A DNA stretch of 27,500 nt from Trachelipus rathkii (GCA_015478945.1 JABUQX010088436.1:2501-30000), one strand, 5' to 3'. Positions 10,470-22,429 are shown, counted from the stretch's first letter. Numbers and translations are program-made. The notes: generated by a model not told the origin, from the letters alone.

Positions 10470-11633
10470 ATGTTCAATTTGGTAAGGATTACGGTAGTAA
10501 TGTGGTGCATGACATGCTGTATAGCATACCAAACCACGGACAGACCAGAGGGCGTAAAGATAGTTCCCGGTCTTATTCTTGACCCTATGGGGTCAACGAA
10601 ATTCATTATGGGTTATCTGGATGTTACCCTAAATCTTCAATGTTCCAAATTCATTCATGAGAACTTATTGGCAATGGAAAAGGAACTTATGAATGTACAA
10701 GCCGCGTTATTAACGTCAGAAAAGACCGTTGGAAAACAGCAATTTGGTACCTCATATCAACCGTCATATCCTAAGACTGCAGAAGAAGCCAGAAAGCGCA
10801 TATTAGCCCTTCGTACCAAATATGATATAAGTGCAGCAGGACTTATACAGGAAGCTGCAACATCCGAGAATATTACCGGTAAATCAGTTCCTGATGAAAT
10901 GACAACCAAAAGGAACTATACATATTCAGACGGAAAATTACATCTTGCAACAAAGACGAGTAAACATACGATTTTTAGCATCATAAGACATCTGGATAGT
11001 AATAAAGAAGGAGGAAGTAACAGAACAAAAAGAGCAACGATCATGCGAGTAATGAAAAAGAATACAAACTCTATTTTAATTAGAAATATTTATCTCCTAA
11101 TATCCGAGGTGAAAGCACTGTTAGAAGACGATTGGATTCTGTCTTACAATACTTCCGGGAGGAAGGAAAGAGGATTTTTAAACGGAATTGGGCAGATCTT
11201 CAAATCGGTGTTCGGCACGGCACTAGACGAGGAAGTACAGGAGATGAGAAGGGAAATAACAATGTTAGAAGACAATAATGATGGTTACAATAAAATAATA
11301 GTGCAATTGAAGGATCAGTTGAAAGATACAGTTACTTCTGTAAATGAAATATCTGATCAGCTTACTAAAATACTAGAAAGTAATGAAAAAGCTGCGAGTA
11401 GGTTTTTAGAGATTGAAAATGGTATGATTATATCCGATTATGTAAATTTAGTGTCTAGTTATGTAACATTAGTAAATAGGTTAAAAACCAGAGTGTACAA
11501 TATCTTGTCAGAGACAAAGAATTTTAACACACCCTACCTAGCCTATACTAAAGAGGCATTAATTCCATTTATTAATGATGCCCAGATTAAGCTTAAGTTA
11601 ACTACCCTATTAGACATTAATTCTGAATTTTAA
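10470..11633 (+). CDS. env: F-type envelope fusion glycoprotein, N-terminal part
   Basis: The product has 387 residues. Residues 1-20 form a hydrophobic signal peptide, likely cut near CCIA. GLILDPMGSTK around 34-44 followed by a hydrophobic stretch resembles the start of insect retroelement envelopes. Two RxxR sites are seen: RTKR at 185-188 (furin-type) and RKER at 231-234. The latter is followed directly by GFLNGIGQIFKSVFGTAL, which matches in character the fusion peptide of the baculovirus F / errantivirus Env family (Baculo_F). A heptad coiled coil spans about 249-315. NxS/T glycosylation sites are frequent. The frame ends at TAA 11631-11633 before any membrane anchor; the rest of the family fold continues in the -1 phase in the next frame. 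A T-rich tract and AG (10460-10461) precede the ATG. Confidence 0.75.
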   Translation: MFNLVRITVVMWCMTCCIAYQTTDRPEGVKIVPGLILDPMGSTKFIMGYLDVTLNLQCSKFIHENLLAMEKELMNVQAALLTSEKTVGKQQFGTSYQPSYPKTAEEARKRILALRTKYDISAAGLIQEAATSENITGKSVPDEMTTKRNYTYSDGKLHLATKTSKHTIFSIIRHLDSNKEGGSNRTKRATIMRVMKKNTNSILIRNIYLLISEVKALLEDDWILSYNTSGRKERGFLNGIGQIFKSVFGTALDEEVQEMRREITMLEDNNDGYNKIIVQLKDQLKDTVTSVNEISDQLTKILESNEKAASRFLEIENGMIISDYVNLVSSYVTLVNRLKTRVYNILSETKNFNTPYLAYTKEALIPFINDAQIKLKLTTLLDINSEF

Positions 11634-11650
11634 AAATTTTTGCATTTAAC

Positions 11651-12796
11651 ATGGACGACAGTATGTATAGTATAGTAACAATGATCCCCCTGACTGATGA
11701 ACAAGTTTTCCATACATATCAATTAACACCGTTTCCCACACACATGAGAAACAATAATATGGATAGATTTATTTATACACCTAATTATGAGGTATATTTC
11801 ATCAATCAGAATACTTTCACTTACACATACATGACTTTACAGCACTTTAAACAATGCAAAACAATCAATCAGTATCATGCTTGTCCACTCACTGATGCAA
11901 TACTATCATTTGACATTACAAATTGTATCATTACATTGCTGAACAATGGCTCATTCAATAAACACAAGCAATGTGAGTTTGAAAAAATAAGCAATGACAA
12001 CATATACACCAAACTTGTACAAGCACATCTATTTATAAGTGTTCAAAAACCTATGCAAGGTGTTCTGAAGTGTACAGACGCCCAACAACAAGTAATATGG
12101 ATAAAAGATTTACATGTCTTACCACCACAATGCAGTGTTAGAACAAATTACCAGACACTCATAAACCCTGCACATGTAAACTACAACACAACTTTTCATT
12201 ACAGCATCATACAAAGAAGTGATATAAATGTTCATATCAATATAGAAGATCACTTATTACAAAGTACATTAAATAAATCAGCACATTCTAGAATCACAGG
12301 CTTAAAATGGAACACACAACTTGATCACATTAATGAAACAATTCTTCGACACAATAATTTACATGGTACTAAAATAGCTATAAGTGTTACTACTTTATTT
12401 CTATTTTTCGTAGTTTCTGCCGTTCTCGTATTCTTCTTTTTTAGGTACAAGAAAATAAAGACTCGAGTTGCGAATATTGGACCAACATATGAGATAATGC
12501 CGATACCTGATGATATCTCCAGAAGGGAGAGAGAGATGAGGAAAAAGCGCATAAACAGACGTATCAGTTATGTTAATATCATTAATAAGTTGAAGAAAAG
12601 ACGTAGCGCTATGAGGTTGCCAACCCCTCATGATGAACCAGATCCGGATTACAGCTCTAACAGTATATACGTTCCAATGTATAACAGCAAAACCGGAGTA
12701 ACAGTAGGTACAACGGTAGTTAACAATCATTCAGCAACATCGACTCCAAATAGTATCCGTAACCCAAGAAATACACTTCCAGAAACCCCCATGTAA
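11651..12796 (+). CDS. env: F-type envelope glycoprotein, C-terminal part with membrane anchor
   Basis: 381 residues from ATG 11651, but the phase is open from 11627, so it overlaps the preceding frame by 7 nt and is probably its continuation. It has no signal peptide of its own. The ectodomain part (1-241) carries six spaced cysteines between about 75 and 165 and several NxS/T sites, as in the F-protein family. Residues 242-264 are a 23-residue transmembrane helix, followed by basic stop-transfer residues (RYKKIKTR) and a long cytoplasmic tail of about 117 residues. The tail has a Lys/Arg-rich region and tyrosine motifs YEIM (280), YVNI (307) and YVPM (340). No canonical slippery heptamer exists at the junction, but the T4-A5-T5 run at 11628-11641 is a likely indel site. 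Either env is broken by one indel, or the two parts are made separately. Confidence 0.7.
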   Translation: MDDSMYSIVTMIPLTDEQVFHTYQLTPFPTHMRNNNMDRFIYTPNYEVYFINQNTFTYTYMTLQHFKQCKTINQYHACPLTDAILSFDITNCIITLLNNGSFNKHKQCEFEKISNDNIYTKLVQAHLFISVQKPMQGVLKCTDAQQQVIWIKDLHVLPPQCSVRTNYQTLINPAHVNYNTTFHYSIIQRSDINVHINIEDHLLQSTLNKSAHSRITGLKWNTQLDHINETILRHNNLHGTKIAISVTTLFLFFVVSAVLVFFFFRYKKIKTRVANIGPTYEIMPIPDDISRREREMRKKRINRRISYVNIINKLKKRRSAMRLPTPHDEPDPDYSSNSIYVPMYNSKTGVTVGTTVVNNHSATSTPNSIRNPRNTLPETPM

Positions 12797-12828
12797 ACCA
12801 CATATATTCCCAAATATTTCCATTAAAG

Positions 12829-12834
12829 AATAAA
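12829..12834 (+). terminator. AATAAA polyadenylation signal after env
   Basis: AATAAA lies 33 nt past the env stop codon. The distance is normal for a 3' end, but AATAAA is common by chance in this AT-rich DNA. Confidence 0.35.
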
Positions 12835-12839
12835 TAACC

Positions 12840-14140
12840 AAATATTTAAATTTATTGATAAAACTCCCATATGTTTAAAAATAAATAAATGATATTTTCC
12901 CAATATTTAATTTGTTATAAATGACACAAATTTTTGCAAAGACTTGAATAAATATTTTCCCAAATTTTGCTCTAAATTGTGCAAAAACTTGACTTAATTA
13001 AAAATAAATAAATATTTTTTATAAATGATAAATATTTTTAAATAAATTAATACATAATGAATAATTTGTTGAATTAAATATGTAATATAAACATATATTC
13101 TAAGAATACTATTCAATAATTCTAATATTTTCAATATTAAATTTTGAATTTTTATGATTTTTATATTTTTTGTTTTCAATATTTTAATTTTGGACAATTT
13201 TAAATATTTTTAAATATTTTTAATATTTTCACAATTTTAATATTTTAATATTTCTAAATGTTTAAATTTAATTTTTGCTCAGATTTTTTTTTATATTTTT
13301 ATATTTCTGAATGTTTATATTTAAATTTATATATTTAAATTTTGCTCAGAATTTTTACGTTTGAATATTTTTTATATTTTCACAAATTTTACACAGACTT
13401 CATATTTGAATACTTTTTAAATATTACAATTTTTTGAATATTTTACTTTTGAATATTTTTCAAATATTATAATAATTTCTTAATAATTATTTTTAGTTCT
13501 TTTAATAATTTTTAATATTTTATTAATTGAATTAATAATCTCAACAATTTTTATATTTAAATATTTTTTAATATTTTAAATTAATTCTTTTGTTTTTATA
13601 TACTTTAATATGTTAATGAAATTTTTAATAATTTAGTAATCTTTAATGTTTTGAATAGACTCAAGATTTTTCATTAATATTTTTCAAACTATTAATACTT
13701 TTAATCATTTTTAAAACAATAATTATTTTAATTTTAATCTTCTTATTGTTTTAATATATTTAGCATTTTTATGATTTTTCAATTAATTTTGATTAATTTT
13801 TTTGAGAATTTTAATAATTTTTTATCACAATTATTTACATAATTTTAGGATTTAGTAATTATATTTTATACGTAATATGAACAATTAATGCATATTTACA
13901 AACCATATAAAATATCACATTCTTACATTAGAAGGGATTTTCATATTTCCAGACATATTTCCAGCATTTGTTCACCATAAGTTCACCTAAGGGAGGGGCA
14001 TCTGAAAGAAATTGTTTAATTGCGAAATACCAAAATTCCATATTTCTTAAACAACAGGATACATATATTAAAAATTAATTTCTTTATAATCGTGGAAAAC
14101 CACATTACAACACTATAGAATTAAATTAATTATTTAATGA
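12840..14140. other. T-rich, G-poor non-coding region
   Basis: No gene is seen. Degenerate repeats recur, for example TTTTGCTCAGA at about 13275 and 13343, each following a related TTTCTRAATGTTTA sequence, and ATTTTCCCAA-type units between 12800 and 12970. Confidence 0.7.
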
Positions 14141-14238
14141 TATTATAAACCAATAGGAATCTTATTTCAACATTTGGAATCCCCATTTATATTATAAACC
14201 AATAGGAATCTTATTTCAACATTTGGAATTCCCATTTC
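14141..14238. repeat. 49-bp tandem duplication
   Basis: The unit beginning TATTATAAACCAATAGGAAT occurs twice in a row (14141-14189 and 14190-14238) with about one difference, so the duplication is recent. Confidence 0.9.
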
Positions 14239-14816
14239 ACAATTTTTTCATAACAAAATAATTTTTTATATATCTTTTCAATAACAAGTTCAGGATATGA
14301 CATCTGCATAAACATCCGAAGTACAGACTATTTAAAGCTAGGATCTAGCTCACCAGATCACTATTTAGAAAGCTCTCGAAAAGAAAACATAAAAAACCAT
14401 TAGGAAGAAAAATTCACAAGTTTAATTTTGAAGGTGTTTACAGATAGCTGAACTTAGCTGAACAACAGTATGTATTCGTAAAGATATGGCATTCTAAAGA
14501 ATTTATCTAACTTAACAAAATTTTATTATTATTATTGTATTTTTCAAAAAAATATATTATTATTGATTTTATTTCAAAAATACATTATTATGAATTTTGA
14601 TCTCAAAAAAATTATTATTAAATCAAACTTTATTTTCAAGTAATTTGATTAAAACTTTATTATTATTGAAACTTTAAATTAAATTTAATTTAATTTAATT
14701 TAAATTTAATTGTTGAAACTTTAATATATTTTAACTAAATATATAATATTATTATTAATAATTTATTATCATTTTGATTTAAATAAAATTTATTATTATT
14801 GATAATAACCATTGTT

Positions 14817-14817
<1 letters not shown>
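14239..14817. other. AT-rich non-coding region
   Basis: No gene is seen. Short ATT-rich runs and TTTAATT repeats increase toward the trinucleotide array that follows. Confidence 0.6.
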
Positions 14818-15019
<202 letters not shown>

Positions 15020-15241
15020 TGATAGAATTAATAATGGTAATAATTGTTACCAACGAATGCACTATCTATACGTACACAATTACACAAACACATACGAAAA
15101 ATAACGACAATAAAAGCAGTGTATTATTTGTTGTACATATACATTTATGTATGCCAGTGTATATAATATACATGCGTATACATGCATATATATGTACGCA
15201 TATAAATATATTGTATGTATGTATATATATGTGTATTATAC

Positions 15242-15341
<100 letters not shown>

Positions 15342-15389
15342 TTATTTTTAAAAAGTGTTTTAATTATAAAATCTTATATAATATTTCAG

Positions 15390-16368
15390 TGTAATTGAGT
15401 TAGATCATAATAAGTTTTCTGGGTCCTTTAAACTTTAGTCCTTTAACCTTTATCCTTTAACTTTTAACTTTAATCTTTAGTCCTACTATCAGGGTCCTCA
15501 ACCCTTATCTTATTAAAAAGGGACTTTAACATTCAAGTAATGACAATCGATAAAATTCTATTTATATAAATAATTAACATTTATGTATTTGACTTTTACG
15601 TCAGTATCAGTCTGACGGTGATAACAATTAGAACCGTTTGTAAAACGCTGAACAGAAAACAGTTATACAAATAAACTTTTATGATAAAAATTTTATAATA
15701 TTTGTGATTTTCGTTCTAAATAAAAATTGTAGAGATATAAAGAAATATATGTAAATTAGTTTATAAGGTAATAAAATAATAAATTGGACATCTATCTATA
15801 TACCTGAAAAATTTCATAATATATATATACCTTATAAATAACTTGGGAGCAAAACCCAGGAAATAGATACCTAGTAGAATATCTATTTTTTATTCACTTA
15901 AAACAGCAAAAAGGGTTACTCAAGGCCATAACTGTCAGAACAAAAATCGAACCCAGAAAGATTGACATAGTCTACCAATCTTTCACTCTTACCATAAAAA
16001 AAGTCTTCCAAGGGAAATTCTACTCCACTGACAAATTCTCTACATTCTAAATGAATAATAATAATCAGAGTTGAAACCAGGAACAAAGAAAATAGTTCCC
16101 TCTGAATAAATTGCTAAAGGCCTAACATACAAGAAACAATTAAACCCCAATTTTGCTCAGACTTGGCGCTCCGTGTCACAGGGACGTGACAAATATCCGG
16201 CACAGATAATAATCTGAAAATCAAGAAGAAAAATTATGTAAAATTCTAGATTCAAGAAATTGAAAAATCGACAAGTCAAAAAGATTGAATGATATACATA
16301 TAGAAAATTTTTTGTGACATCAGATCTAACTCTACAAATATAAATACTGCTCAATCAAATCTGTAAGT
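15390..16368 (+). repeat. Right copy of ~1 kb direct repeat (LTR-like)
   Basis: This is the same-orientation copy of 1-996, 979 bp, from TGTAATTGAG to CTGTAAGT. It is preceded by ATATTTCAG, an acceptor-like sequence instead of the usual polypurine tract, and followed by TAA/TA microsatellites. The main difference from the left copy is at about 16311-16320, where GTGACATC replaces a longer A/T-rich segment. High identity to the left copy means the duplication or insertion is fairly recent. Confidence 0.8.
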
Positions 16369-16768
<400 letters not shown>

Positions 16769-16825
16769 TTTCAGTTAAGAGCTCTTCTAATTCAACACTC
16801 AAGCTCTGTAAATATTAAAATATAT

Positions 16826-17015
16826 TTTTAAAACCACTTTAAAATAAATAAAGGGAAATCTTAAGAAAAATAACTAAACACGAGATAAAGTTTACGTTTC
16901 AGGACTTATATCCTTGGTCCCCTCATCAGAACTGATGAGGGGACCAAGGATATAAGTCCCGAAACGTAAACATCTCGTTAGTGACCTGTAAGATTCCTTT
17001 ATTTGTGGTTTTAAA
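16826..17015. repeat. Foldback inverted repeat with hammerhead-like core motifs
   Basis: The inner arms 16891-16929 and 16932-16970 are 39 bp with one mismatch and a 2-nt loop. Weaker pairing continues outward from TTTTAAAACCAC to GTGGTTTTAAA. The right arm reads CTGATGA, then a GGGGAC/GTCCC stem candidate, then GAAAC, which are the conserved boxes of the hammerhead ribozyme. The left arm gives the same on the - strand with TGAAAC. A stem I is not convincing on either strand. Penelope-like elements are known to carry hammerhead motifs, so a fragment of one is possible. Confidence 0.6.
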
Positions 17016-17095
17016 CTATATGCTAACGTGAACACACGCTGTTTATATATAATGGCAATATGTCTCCAATTGTATATAATGATAATTATGGAAGA

Positions 17096-17280
17096 ATGTG
17101 CATATGTATGTATGTAATAATAATAGTATATATAATATAATATAATATAATAATGTAATATAATAATAATAACATATACATAATAATAATAATATGTATA
17201 ATATATCTAATAACTAATAATAATAATATGTATAATAATATGTATATATAACAATAATATATATGTATTAAAGTAATTTT
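17096..17280. repeat. TAA/TATG simple-repeat tract
   Basis: Imperfect TAA, TATAA and TATG repeats with no coding content. Confidence 0.8.
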
Positions 17281-17369
17281 AATACTAATACTAAAATACT
17301 AATGTTTAATACTAAGGAGTTGTATTTGATATTAGGGTCACAAATGTGATGTATATCCCTTACTTTTTT

Positions 17370-17630
17370 TGTATTAGACATTACATTAATAATATTAATG
17401 TTTAATACTACTATGTAGTATTAGACATTGCATTCATAATACTAATGTCTAATACTACTTTGTTGTATTAAACATTAAATTTATAATACTAATGTCTAAT
17501 ACTACTTCGTGGTATTAAACGTTACATTCATAATATTATCGGCTTATACTACTTTGTAGTAATTAGCATTACATTCATAATATTAATGTATAATAATATT
17601 ATAATAATAATAATATAATATAATATAATA

Positions 17631-17665
<35 letters not shown>

Positions 17666-18322
17666 TGTAGTATTAGATATTACATTAATTATACTAATGT
17701 TTGATTCTACTTTGTAGATTTAGACATTACATTCATAATACTAATGTCTAATACTACTTTGTGGTATTAAAGATTACATTCGTATACTAATGTCTAATAC
17801 CACTTTGTAATATTAGACAACACATTCATATTATTAATGTCAAATGCTACTTTGTAGTATTAGACATTACATTCATAATACTAATGTCTAATACTACTTT
17901 GTTGTATTAAACATTACATTCACAATACTAATGTCTAATACTGCTTCGTAGTAATAAACATTACATTCATAATATTAATGTATAATATTACTTTGTAAGA
18001 TTAGACATTATATTCACAATTCTAATGTCTAATACTACTATGTAGTATTAGACATTACATTCATAACACTAATGTTTAATACTACTTTGTAGTATTAGAC
18101 ATTATATTCATACTACTAATGTCTAATACTACTTTGTAGTAATAAACATCACATTCATAATACTAATGTTCAATGCTAATTTGTAGCATTAGCCATTACA
18201 TTCATACTACTAATGTCTAATACTACTTTGTAGTAATAAATCATTACATTCATAATACTAATGTCTAGTACTACTTTGCAATTTTAGGAGTTATCCTAAT
18301 ATCTAATATTACTTTGTAGTAT
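17370..18322. repeat. Satellite array of ~47-bp self-complementary units
   Basis: About 18 units related to CTAATACTACTTTGTAGTAT plus TAGACATTACATTCATAATACTAATGT repeat with a 47-bp period, for example at 17421, 17468 and 17515. Each unit is nearly palindromic around TTTG, so single strands would form a hairpin per unit. A TAA/TATAA microsatellite interrupts the array at about 17585-17663. Units differ by point changes, so the array is not freshly amplified. Confidence 0.9.
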
Positions 18323-18880
18323 TCGTCACTGAATCTACTACATAATTTCAAAATTAAATTTAAAATTTCATTAAATTAAATTAAAATAAATTTAAAATTA
18401 AATTTAAATTTAAAATTACTATTAATATTAAAATTAATAATATTAAAATTAATATTAAAATTAATAATGTTAAATTTATATTAAATTTAGAACAAAATAT
18501 ACAATTATAAAGCCAAAGACATGCAGAAATACCCTTCTTAAATATTATATTAATAAAACTTGATAAAAGATTTGATTTACTTTTGAAATTTAAAAAATTT
18601 AGTTTGATATTAAATAATTTTCCCGCGCCTTTTTCAGCGCTGAATTATTTTGCACAGTAAAAAGAATTTTTTATAGAAGTATCCTAATACTCTCTATGAG
18701 TTTCTTCTGAGTATAATTTAAATATTTTATCTAAAAGATTTATAATTCGACGTCGATCAGTTTTCAACTCAAATATTCAACTACAGTATCAAATTATATT
18801 TTTTTTTGATATGATCATTCTACACAGTTAATGTACTCCTTGAAACACTTCGCCAAATTATTGTTCATTGGAGATAATAT
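18323..18880. other. AT-rich non-coding region
   Basis: No gene is seen. It includes TTAAATTTAAAATTAA-like runs and a short G+C-richer motif near 18622-18645. Confidence 0.6.
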
Positions 18881-19280
18881 ATATATAATATATTATATAT
18901 ATGAGAGATATATCTTACGTACTATATACTAATATATATATATATATATATATTAGTTAATAGTTATATTATATATAATATATATATATATATAAGTACT
19001 TTACGTTATATATTATATTATTTTGTACATATAAAGCCATAACATATACATATAAATATACTGTAATATATATACATATATATTATATATATATATAAGT
19101 ATATATGATATTATTGTCATTGTATATATATATATATATATAATATATGGTTATATATATAAGTAATATTATAATATTAAATTCATTATATATAGACCTA
19201 GTTGTTATATATAAATATATATATATATATATATTAATATATAGTTATATATAATATATATTATTATAATATAATACATC

Positions 19281-19325
<45 letters not shown>

Positions 19326-19552
19326 ATATATATATGTATATATACTATATCTATAATATATATATATACTCTGTACATATATATAATATATATATATATA
19401 TATAGTATATATTACTATTAATATATATTATATAATATTATATATATATATTATATATATATATATATTATATATATATATATCTATATTAATATGAATA
19501 TATAATTATATATATACCGTATATTATATTTATACTATATATATATATAGGT

Positions 19553-19602
<50 letters not shown>

Positions 19603-19660
19603 ATATATTATATATTACTATATATATTATATATATAAATATATATAATTTTTTATACAA
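18881..19660. repeat. Imperfect TA-rich tract
   Basis: Dominated by TA/TATAA repeats with scattered substitutions. No coding content. Confidence 0.9.
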
Positions 19661-20728
19661 ATATATCAATTGGACGCTAATTAAATAATTAATTAATTTT
19701 TAATAAAATTTGATTGATAATTAATTAATAATTTAATTAATATTTATATAACAATTAATAATCATTTTTCACTTAAGCAATTAATTAATTTTTATTTATA
19801 ATCTTTCAAAAATTTATTTATTCAATTAATTAATTTTTTAATTAATTTTTTAAATTTATGTTCAAATTTTTAATTTACTTAATTTATTAATAGCATAATC
19901 AATTGATATAATTTAATTATTTAATTATTTTTTAATATTTTAATTAGTTATTATTAGTATCACAATTTTAAAAATTTTATTTATTTAATTAATTAATTTA
20001 TTTATAAAAAATCTTTATTATTTTCATTTAATTATTTAATTTATTTAATTTATTTAATTAATTAATTAATTTATTAACAAATTTATTTATTTTCTTTATT
20101 TATTAATATTATCTTTAATTTATTTAATTAATTAATAAATTTATTCATTTAATTGATTTATTTATTTAATTAATTTACTTATTAATTCATTCATTCATTT
20201 AAATAATTTTTTATTTTATTAATTTTTTTATTTAATTAATTTATTTTTATTTAAAATTATGGAATAAATTTTAATATATTAATTATTAATTTATTCAATT
20301 TCCAAATTTAGGTAATTAATTTATTTAATTAATTACAAAATTCAATAAATTTATAAACTTTTGATTAAATTAACTAATTAATTTATTTAAATTTCAAATT
20401 TAATTTTATATAATAAATTAATTTAATTTATTTTTAATTTCACAATTTAGTAAAATATCTAAACTTTGATTAAGTAATTTTAAAAGAAAGAAATTTATTT
20501 ACAATAAATTTAAAAAGTTTTTAAATTTTAATTTATTAATTTTTAATTTTTTAATTCTAAAATATTTTGAATTTTAATTTAATTTTTAAATTCACAAATT
20601 CAATTTTTTTTAAAAAGTTTTTAATATTAACCAATTTTCAATATTAAAATATTAATATTCTATTTCTTAATTTTAATATAATTCAGAATTTGATATAATA
20701 TATATATATATTATATATATATATATAG

Positions 20729-20774
<46 letters not shown>

Positions 20775-20810
20775 ATATATATATATATATATATTATATA
20801 TATAACTTAC
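19661..20810. repeat. TTAATTAA-type low-complexity tract
   Basis: Over 1 kb made almost only of A and T, with recurring TTAATTAA and TTTATTTAATTAA and very few G or C; it ends in a TA array (about 20696-20804). No gene. Confidence 0.9.
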
Positions 20811-21090
20811 TCTAACATAACCTAACCTAACCCCAGAACTAACCACAACTAACTAAAGAGACCAAACCTAATTTGACTTAAGTACGATAACTTGAATTAG
20901 CATGACTTAACTTAGCTAATCTATTTGAACCTAACCTTAACTAATTAACCAAAATTAAAGTAATAAAATAACCAAACCTAATCTAACCTGACTTTTAACC
21001 TAAACTAACCTTAACCTAACCAACCTAACTTACACGTAAAAACTCTATAACACTATGGTTACCTAACAAAACCTAAACCTAACCTAAAAA
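20808..21090. repeat. Degenerate CCTAA (TTAGG) telomere-like stretch
   Basis: CCTAA and near variants (AACCTAACCTAACC at about 20818-20832, AACCTAAACCTAACCTAA at about 21070-21087) recur across about 280 bp. TTAGG is the common arthropod telomere unit. Here the units are degenerate and interrupted, so this is an interstitial remnant or a telomere-like simple repeat. Confidence 0.6.
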
Positions 21091-21267
21091 AGAAGGAATA
21101 ATTTCCTTAGATTTTGTACAAAAATTTTAAATGAAGTTCAAATTATTTTGGAAGGTTATTTATGGTAAGTTCCATTATATCTATATATTATCAATAGTAT
21201 ATTATATTAGTATATATATTATATATATATATACCTATATATATATATATATATATATAATATATTA

Positions 21268-21303
<36 letters not shown>

Positions 21304-21305
<2 letters not shown>

Positions 21306-21784
21306 GAAAAAAAAGAAAAAGCTGGGCGCGCCTATATATTTTTTGAGTGCACCTGCGCCTATGCGCCTATGCCGCCGGACCTAGTGCGGCGCTATATGTA
21401 TTTGTCCACTATCAATGCGCCTAGCGCTAATTGCGCCTCTTTGCGCTCTGCGACTTCTTCCGTCTGCTGGTGCTGTTTCGCTAATTTATTTCCAAAGTTA
21501 AACTTTCAGTGCGATAATAACAGCTGCTTTTATAAGGAAGAAAAACACATTTACTTTTAATTTTTTGTTAAATTAAATACACCGTAAACTAATATCTACA
21601 AGTCCTCTTCCCCTCCATGTCCTTGTGGTCCATGTTTCCCCAAAGAAGAAGTTGCAGAAGTTGCAAATTTTCAGAGCCATCCCAATTTATTCTATGTTAA
21701 GATATATGAAGCCTAGTATAATATCATATAATATATATATATATATAATATTATATATAATATATATATTATAGTATAATATAT

Positions 21785-21827
<43 letters not shown>

Positions 21828-22100
21828 TAATATATATATTATTATATAATATATAATATAAGTTTTTACACTGATTTTAGGAATGATATCATGTTCAGCC
21901 CATGGCTTCTAAGTTTAACTTTTAAAGGGTAAAAAAATGCTTTGTTCCTGTTCATTGGCGCGGCGGCTATAGGCGCAAAGAATTGGCTGTGCGCCTATGC
22001 TTTATCGCCTTTTAAAAGATTGTTGCGCATATAGAGCCACGAATTGATAGTCGCGCCATAGCGCATTATGGCGCAACTCGTGGCGCAACGCCCAGCTCTG
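21304..22100. mobile_element. Candidate non-autonomous hAT-like transposon
   Basis: The right end read on the - strand starts CAGAGCTGGGCGTTGCGCC; the left end reads CAG, an A-rich stretch, then GCTGGGCGCGCC. CAGNGCTGGGC is typical of hAT-family ends. Both ends then carry repeated GCGCC / ATGCGC motifs in inverted orientation (21345-21440 and 21955-22090), unlike the surrounding A/T. The 797-bp body contains TA tracts and no transposase. An 8-bp target duplication cannot be fixed in AT-rich flanks. The A-run insertion in the left end suggests damage. Confidence 0.5.
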
Positions 22101-22203
22101 ATAATATATATATAAGTATAATTATAATATTATATATATATAATATAATATAATAATATATTATATAATATATATTATATAGTATATATATTATATATAT
22201 ATA

Positions 22204-22260
<57 letters not shown>

Positions 22261-22400
22261 AATAAATATATATAGTATATATAATATGTATATAATAATA
22301 TATATATATTATATAAATATATAATAATATATTATATATAATAATATACATATATATATATATGAATATATATGTAATAATATGGTATATAGTAGTTGTT
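22101..22400. repeat. TA-rich low-complexity tract
   Basis: Imperfect TA and TATAA repeats; no gene. Confidence 0.9.
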
Positions 22401-22429
22401 AGTATACAGGGTTTATGTTTGGTAATAGA

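Noticed and set aside
11622..11633. Programmed -1 frameshift site at the env junction
   Set aside because: No X XXY YYZ heptamer fits the phase in the 7-nt overlap, unlike the site at 2376-2382.
17370..18322. CRISPR-like array
   Set aside because: The units are contiguous palindromic satellites with no unique spacers, in eukaryotic DNA.
20808..21090. True chromosome end
   Set aside because: The units are degenerate and several kilobases of complex DNA lie on both sides.
21369..21560. Cys-rich 63-codon frame inside the hAT-like element
   Set aside because: Too short, overlaps the repeated GCGCC motifs, and has no transposase similarity that can be seen.
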